Assembly: GCA_022539475.1 (NCBI GenBank)
Contig: VCMS01000064.1
Span: 62,001 to 126,000, forward strand
Length of the DNA stretch: 64,000 nucleotides
From: Gracilaria domingensis
Lineage: Eukaryota; Rhodophyta; Florideophyceae; Gracilariales; Gracilariaceae
Direction of reading: 5' to 3'
Below are positions 62,801-64,000 of this stretch, one piece after another; the first letter of the stretch is position 1; every line of letters begins with the position of its first letter. Below the pieces are notes generated by a model. The model did not search any database. It was not told where the DNA came from and saw nothing but the letters and a program-made list of their open reading frames with translations. The position numbers and the translations under genes are program-made.

Positions 62801-63874
62801 GAAGGAAATTCTTTTCACGACAACCGCTCGGTAGCGCGGCCGAATTTTGAATCGGCGTCGAGTGGGAACCAAGGGCGCGAGTATGGAATGGCTTTGCTAG
62901 GAACGGGGTATGAGACGGTGACGAAGGAAGAAAGAGAACAGTACAATGTTATGCAAGCGAGGGACTTGGAAAAGGAGTCACCCGAGACAATGGACTCACG
63001 GATAGGAGGCGGGCCTGAAGATTCGGAACGGATACTCTCAATGAGTTCGACGCCAACTGCTGCCCCTTCGCCGTACGAGACGGACATGCAAGGACAACTG
63101 GGTACTGATTCGGATTCTGGGAATGTTTCCTACCAATATACGCCAGTGCTTGCATCAGAATTTGCTTCGGCTGCTTCGGCAGACGTGCGTCGCAGTCGTG
63201 TTTTGCGACGCGCAAGGAACGATGACATTCACAAGGACTCGGTTCTGGATGACTATCAACACAATGAATCTAGCGTTCGTGAAAGTGCACGTCATGGCCA
63301 TGGGACAATGGAGTTGCAGTCGGATTTGTCGAACGACGGGCCGTGGCCATGGTGGTGGTCAGATCAGAAAGATCAGAAGGGGATTTTCGAAGAAAGCGCG
63401 GGTCCTTCTCATGCTGAGCCCGAACTTTATGACAAGGAAAACTCATCTCTGCCGAGCAACAATCAGTCACCTGTAGAACAATCGTCATCAGGGCTGTCAA
63501 CGGAGGATGCGAAGGCAGCGGTTGCGGTTGCTGACACGATGATTTTGAAACCATCTGAAATTGCGAGGCTGGGACATCTTCCTACCTCTGCTTCAAAGTG
63601 GCAACGACAGTACTCGAGTACTTCGGACGGGACAAGTCGGGAACGGTTTGAAAACAACCCTTACTTTGACGAGCTTCGAAAGCGGCGGGAACCATACGTG
63701 AAGAACGTCGCCAATCGCCTAAGTACAGGTGTCAAAGCGTACTCAAAAGAATCGGGAGAGTCATTACTGGAGCAGGCCAGGAAAGAGTTCGAAGAGGAAC
63801 ATTCACAGCAACCTTCGCTGGAATTTAATGGTAATGATCCATCTTCGTGGGTCACACAAGGCGTGGAGGTGTAG
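56888..63874 (+). CDS. Giant single-pass surface protein with three malectin-like domains
   Basis: The 2328-residue product has a signal peptide (MAWRKVFPSPLLLLSFVLIT) and a long Ser/Thr/Pro/Glu-rich region to about residue 440. Three related domains follow at about 441-595, 653-796 and 848-995. Each has four cysteines in the same order and the motif LGFAEVYDAAC, LGYAETSADAC or IGLAEIYEPAC, then a V-GC or ECG Cys and a last Cys in MLSTMCY, LISVLCY or MVSAVCV. The strand pattern and the FAE word recall the malectin fold, which binds carbohydrate; this is inference. A mucin-like acidic stalk of about 690 residues precedes one transmembrane helix (IGMGVLGALLVLLLLVLLFF, about 1687-1707). The cytoplasmic tail of about 620 residues holds a 51-residue tandem repeat and a WPWWW cluster. 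No kinase domain. Likely a cell-wall or matrix receptor or adhesin. Confidence 0.85.
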   Translation: MAWRKVFPSPLLLLSFVLITINILNSTSHALRTQEVSLSMHMREYAVYANEDGVPKLERGDSPAKDPQIIQDSPIPTATPKAFHASPIPTSDADSSAAQPSSTPLSSEQAAVTVSDNVTGTSTNNATPTISDVGSTSPSVKPSASTSPTMAPASPGPFPHSSPSSEGVPVGAVGKDLSDSDPFDDDLDLSATADEYDVESETNSVSDEQHFDSQVEGATQPLAAEPVAVPEQSVASGNVFKPVSSSLSGEQAPTIESSKPSHDEEEEPFESPLFDDTFFNPTPMKTAAPPGKKKEGNVEHSSQFNSKAPVQFHLQEDPPAQKPEPSQFVSPLPSPVQPHLEGESSTSENHPVLDTSMLEEDDQFPDSSLEDEVTIADDDAVPVAVETEGSDEPVSHASTAAVTTAIPPSTSNESPASTPTVTEGASNEAHSPDVAGNVEVDESFTCTYFGKGSIPHFEKPDENNFTGDVSTFAVGVDEFPELASQYLSHVHGTSWSYSFSVDDSFAYDVVLGFAEVYDAACKAGEGSGYRIFNTWVGDQTTKIDVMAIVGCGKPLQKVYPKIKPSGNTITMVFKQVSQHAMLSTMCYRQAGALNSKSPVTELKPSPVQESNHIATAIPPVSPEEGEISAADEQPGTSPEENTKPTATDSKPGSTYKCVNFGLEGVNGYEMYKRNSVSGDAHVFAGSGQLKNALPEPYWYYMYGQDWSYSLEVSSSNPQNLVLGYAETSADACDMDRQFTVSANGGIQTVNVTEKIECGVMYQTELEGVIPVDGIIDLSFTAMSGEALISVLCYADVLDSKTSTIGTIEPIPDVSSGDAVDGSSTSPEAKNEPTLDAAQNDSLEEAGNGGSCFSFGQSNIPGFLNTATLPLGVSYYASTKVHVSGAPDKGSVFSSHIFGSHFSLTISNNDQAPKSVFIGLAEIYEPACNQNQRLFSVTIGSLTKTIDVAEEVGCSTALILRIDEVIPDDAGDIVIGFSAVKDNAMVSAVCVTESVGNSFGKPSTSLVSKLPPLSMLSNSATVSIASEESKSVETPVPSPTVVIVGIPSASGADVDEVEDQTDGILNTDEIGDGNPKGSPFPEVNGLIDATITESPALVGSDVATSPLSGSDENVESGNPVLGEFTNDSQEGEVHSGDILLPTDFSQTTFGETPVVVSTSPIGVSSSEAALDAPMHPTGPDSDGFPQSAAVEDVESKQSDDASSSESSEVIVVLEENALPSSSPSATSRPAQNVGTGTNDDEIQTVQPSSSPAPIPTPGVIIIAQEKDPAEQSPSPSETTTPSTTPDSGVLISVDGGGEEQESSTTANEPFSSSPEPDAETTLAVEQEASSQDSQSSATAEPSTSGSAVIIVSEVEDPLIPTTPEDSTVAIMDIGSDADDEPIPSSMPLEEDLDSVLTAIPPASGSTGPGSDEEGSSNDSKDSVIVALGSDPTTVSMDPQPSLSITPAPVSVAIPPIAATEGTRNDENDEVQILVPDGGETPGSASSSSENGAVIIPVDATEISSLQPSPSTTVAIAPAATVTNNQIEIVISDTPTATPSASSSGDEVQDVVIIDGETSDASSVEAPDGVSLGGVASDGSSLNVDGATSASPSPSPSLIVSVTGSDTVIIGSTGAEASPIPASSVVPVAAPEAVAEVPDDDADVIQVSETENTDPVDSSALTGDENVPSIIEGEYKELIGTVSAGSGFSIGMGVLGALLVLLLLVLLFFAIRSDGVAYSYSSQYSSRKPSDYGDASQGGYTEGLNQGAGIYQDESYAGNGASGYASGQPPMESRPIDGSENFAYERPEDGLGGASGSYGNVGPDTYAAYSSLNLQDAPTTIDNETNMYTQSATMTAEGVFHYGSGTRDTTFSGTRLRESEQATEYGASTTHDQTEIASRAQSATMTETGGHMLHYGSGTRDTTFSGTRLRESEQPTEYGEATTYDHTEIVSHGDAPTTMQEDTLPGASEFEQRISMFGGRRGSHRTPSGQDTREGNSFHDNRSVARPNFESASSGNQGREYGMALLGTGYETVTKEEREQYNVMQARDLEKESPETMDSRIGGGPEDSERILSMSSTPTAAPSPYETDMQGQLGTDSDSGNVSYQYTPVLASEFASAASADVRRSRVLRRARNDDIHKDSVLDDYQHNESSVRESARHGHGTMELQSDLSNDGPWPWWWSDQKDQKGIFEESAGPSHAEPELYDKENSSLPSNNQSPVEQSSSGLSTEDAKAAVAVADTMILKPSEIARLGHLPTSASKWQRQYSSTSDGTSRERFENNPYFDELRKRREPYVKNVANRLSTGVKAYSKESGESLLEQARKEFEEEHSQQPSLEFNGNDPSSWVTQGVEV
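62369..62674 (+). repeat. 153-bp in-frame tandem repeat, two copies
   Basis: Copies begin at 62369 and 62522 (CAATCTGCAACTATGAC). They encode QSATMT...HYGSGTRDTTFSGTRL and RESEQ(A/P)TEYG in the cytoplasmic tail of the surface protein, rich in possible Thr/Ser/Tyr phosphorylation sites. The lead-in DAPTT word occurs once before and once after the pair. Confidence 0.9.
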
Positions 63875-64000
63875 GTTCGGGGTTCTAGTGGTAGAAACGG
63901 CTGGCAGAGTTTGGCTTTTCGAATGTACGTAGTTATACCCGTAGACAAACACATGTCTGCGATCGGCACGGGTCACCACCCTTGTTGGTGCGAGTCTCTT

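Noticed and set aside
1-64000. CRISPR arrays, bacterial operons, insertion sequences
   Set aside because: No spaced direct repeats of CRISPR type and no bacterial gene layout; the window is eukaryotic nuclear DNA.

Overview
This 64 kb window looks like a nuclear chromosome segment of a compact, intron-poor eukaryote. Most genes are single open reading frames. The five spliced genes I could resolve carry short introns of 78-99 nt, and most of these contain a CTAAC or TACTAAC branch motif. A separate anthranilate phosphoribosyltransferase with a transit-peptide-like N-terminus, together with the gene density, points to a photosynthetic lineage. A mesophilic red alga is my best guess; this is inference and was not tested. 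Genes lie on both strands with no operon logic; neighbours are usually divergent or convergent.

Left part (1-15 kb): a gene end cut by the window edge, TrpD (-), a lipoate-protein ligase (+), tRNA-Ser(GCT) (-), a small unknown gene (+), tRNA pseudouridine synthase TruA (-), eIF2-beta (+), the mitoribosome assembly factor METTL17/Rsm22 (-), a NUMOD3-like basic protein (+), and OHCU decarboxylase of the urate pathway (+) with a decayed inverted second copy 2.3 kb away.

GC-rich part (about 15.9-25 kb): CpG-dense DNA holding a disordered protein (-), an MFS transporter with one frame break (-), a two-TM coiled-coil protein (-), and an oxysterol-binding protein (+). A spliced SLC25 mitochondrial carrier (+) sits at its right edge.

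Middle (26-40 kb): a spliced GGQ release factor (-), spliced LSm8 (-), spliced Cpn10 whose first exon is only the ATG (+), a 1439-residue coiled-coil protein (-), a 3.4 kb hairpin-rich gene-free block with a LINE-like fragment, and VID27 (+).

Right part (40-64 kb): xanthine dehydrogenase with one frame break (-), a RIB7/RibD-C-type riboflavin reductase (+), a spliced Spinster-like transporter (-), eIF5B with two opposite frame breaks (+), an unrecognised PLP-dependent enzyme (+), and a 2328-residue single-pass membrane protein with three related four-cysteine, malectin-like domains, a mucin-like stalk and a repetitive cytoplasmic tail (+).

Functional threads are cytosolic translation (eIF2-beta, eIF5B), organelle gene expression and protein quality (METTL17, release factor, Cpn10), RNA metabolism (LSm8, TruA), and purine catabolism (XDH, OHCU decarboxylase). 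The most unusual items are the large surface protein, the XDH frame break on a GGGAAAG heptamer that would restore the conserved GGKETR motif by a -1 slip, four ACGCGT boxes at exact 17-bp spacing in a divergent promoter, and the hairpin cluster at 34.7-37.1 kb. The four reading-frame breaks in otherwise well-conserved genes may be assembly indels.
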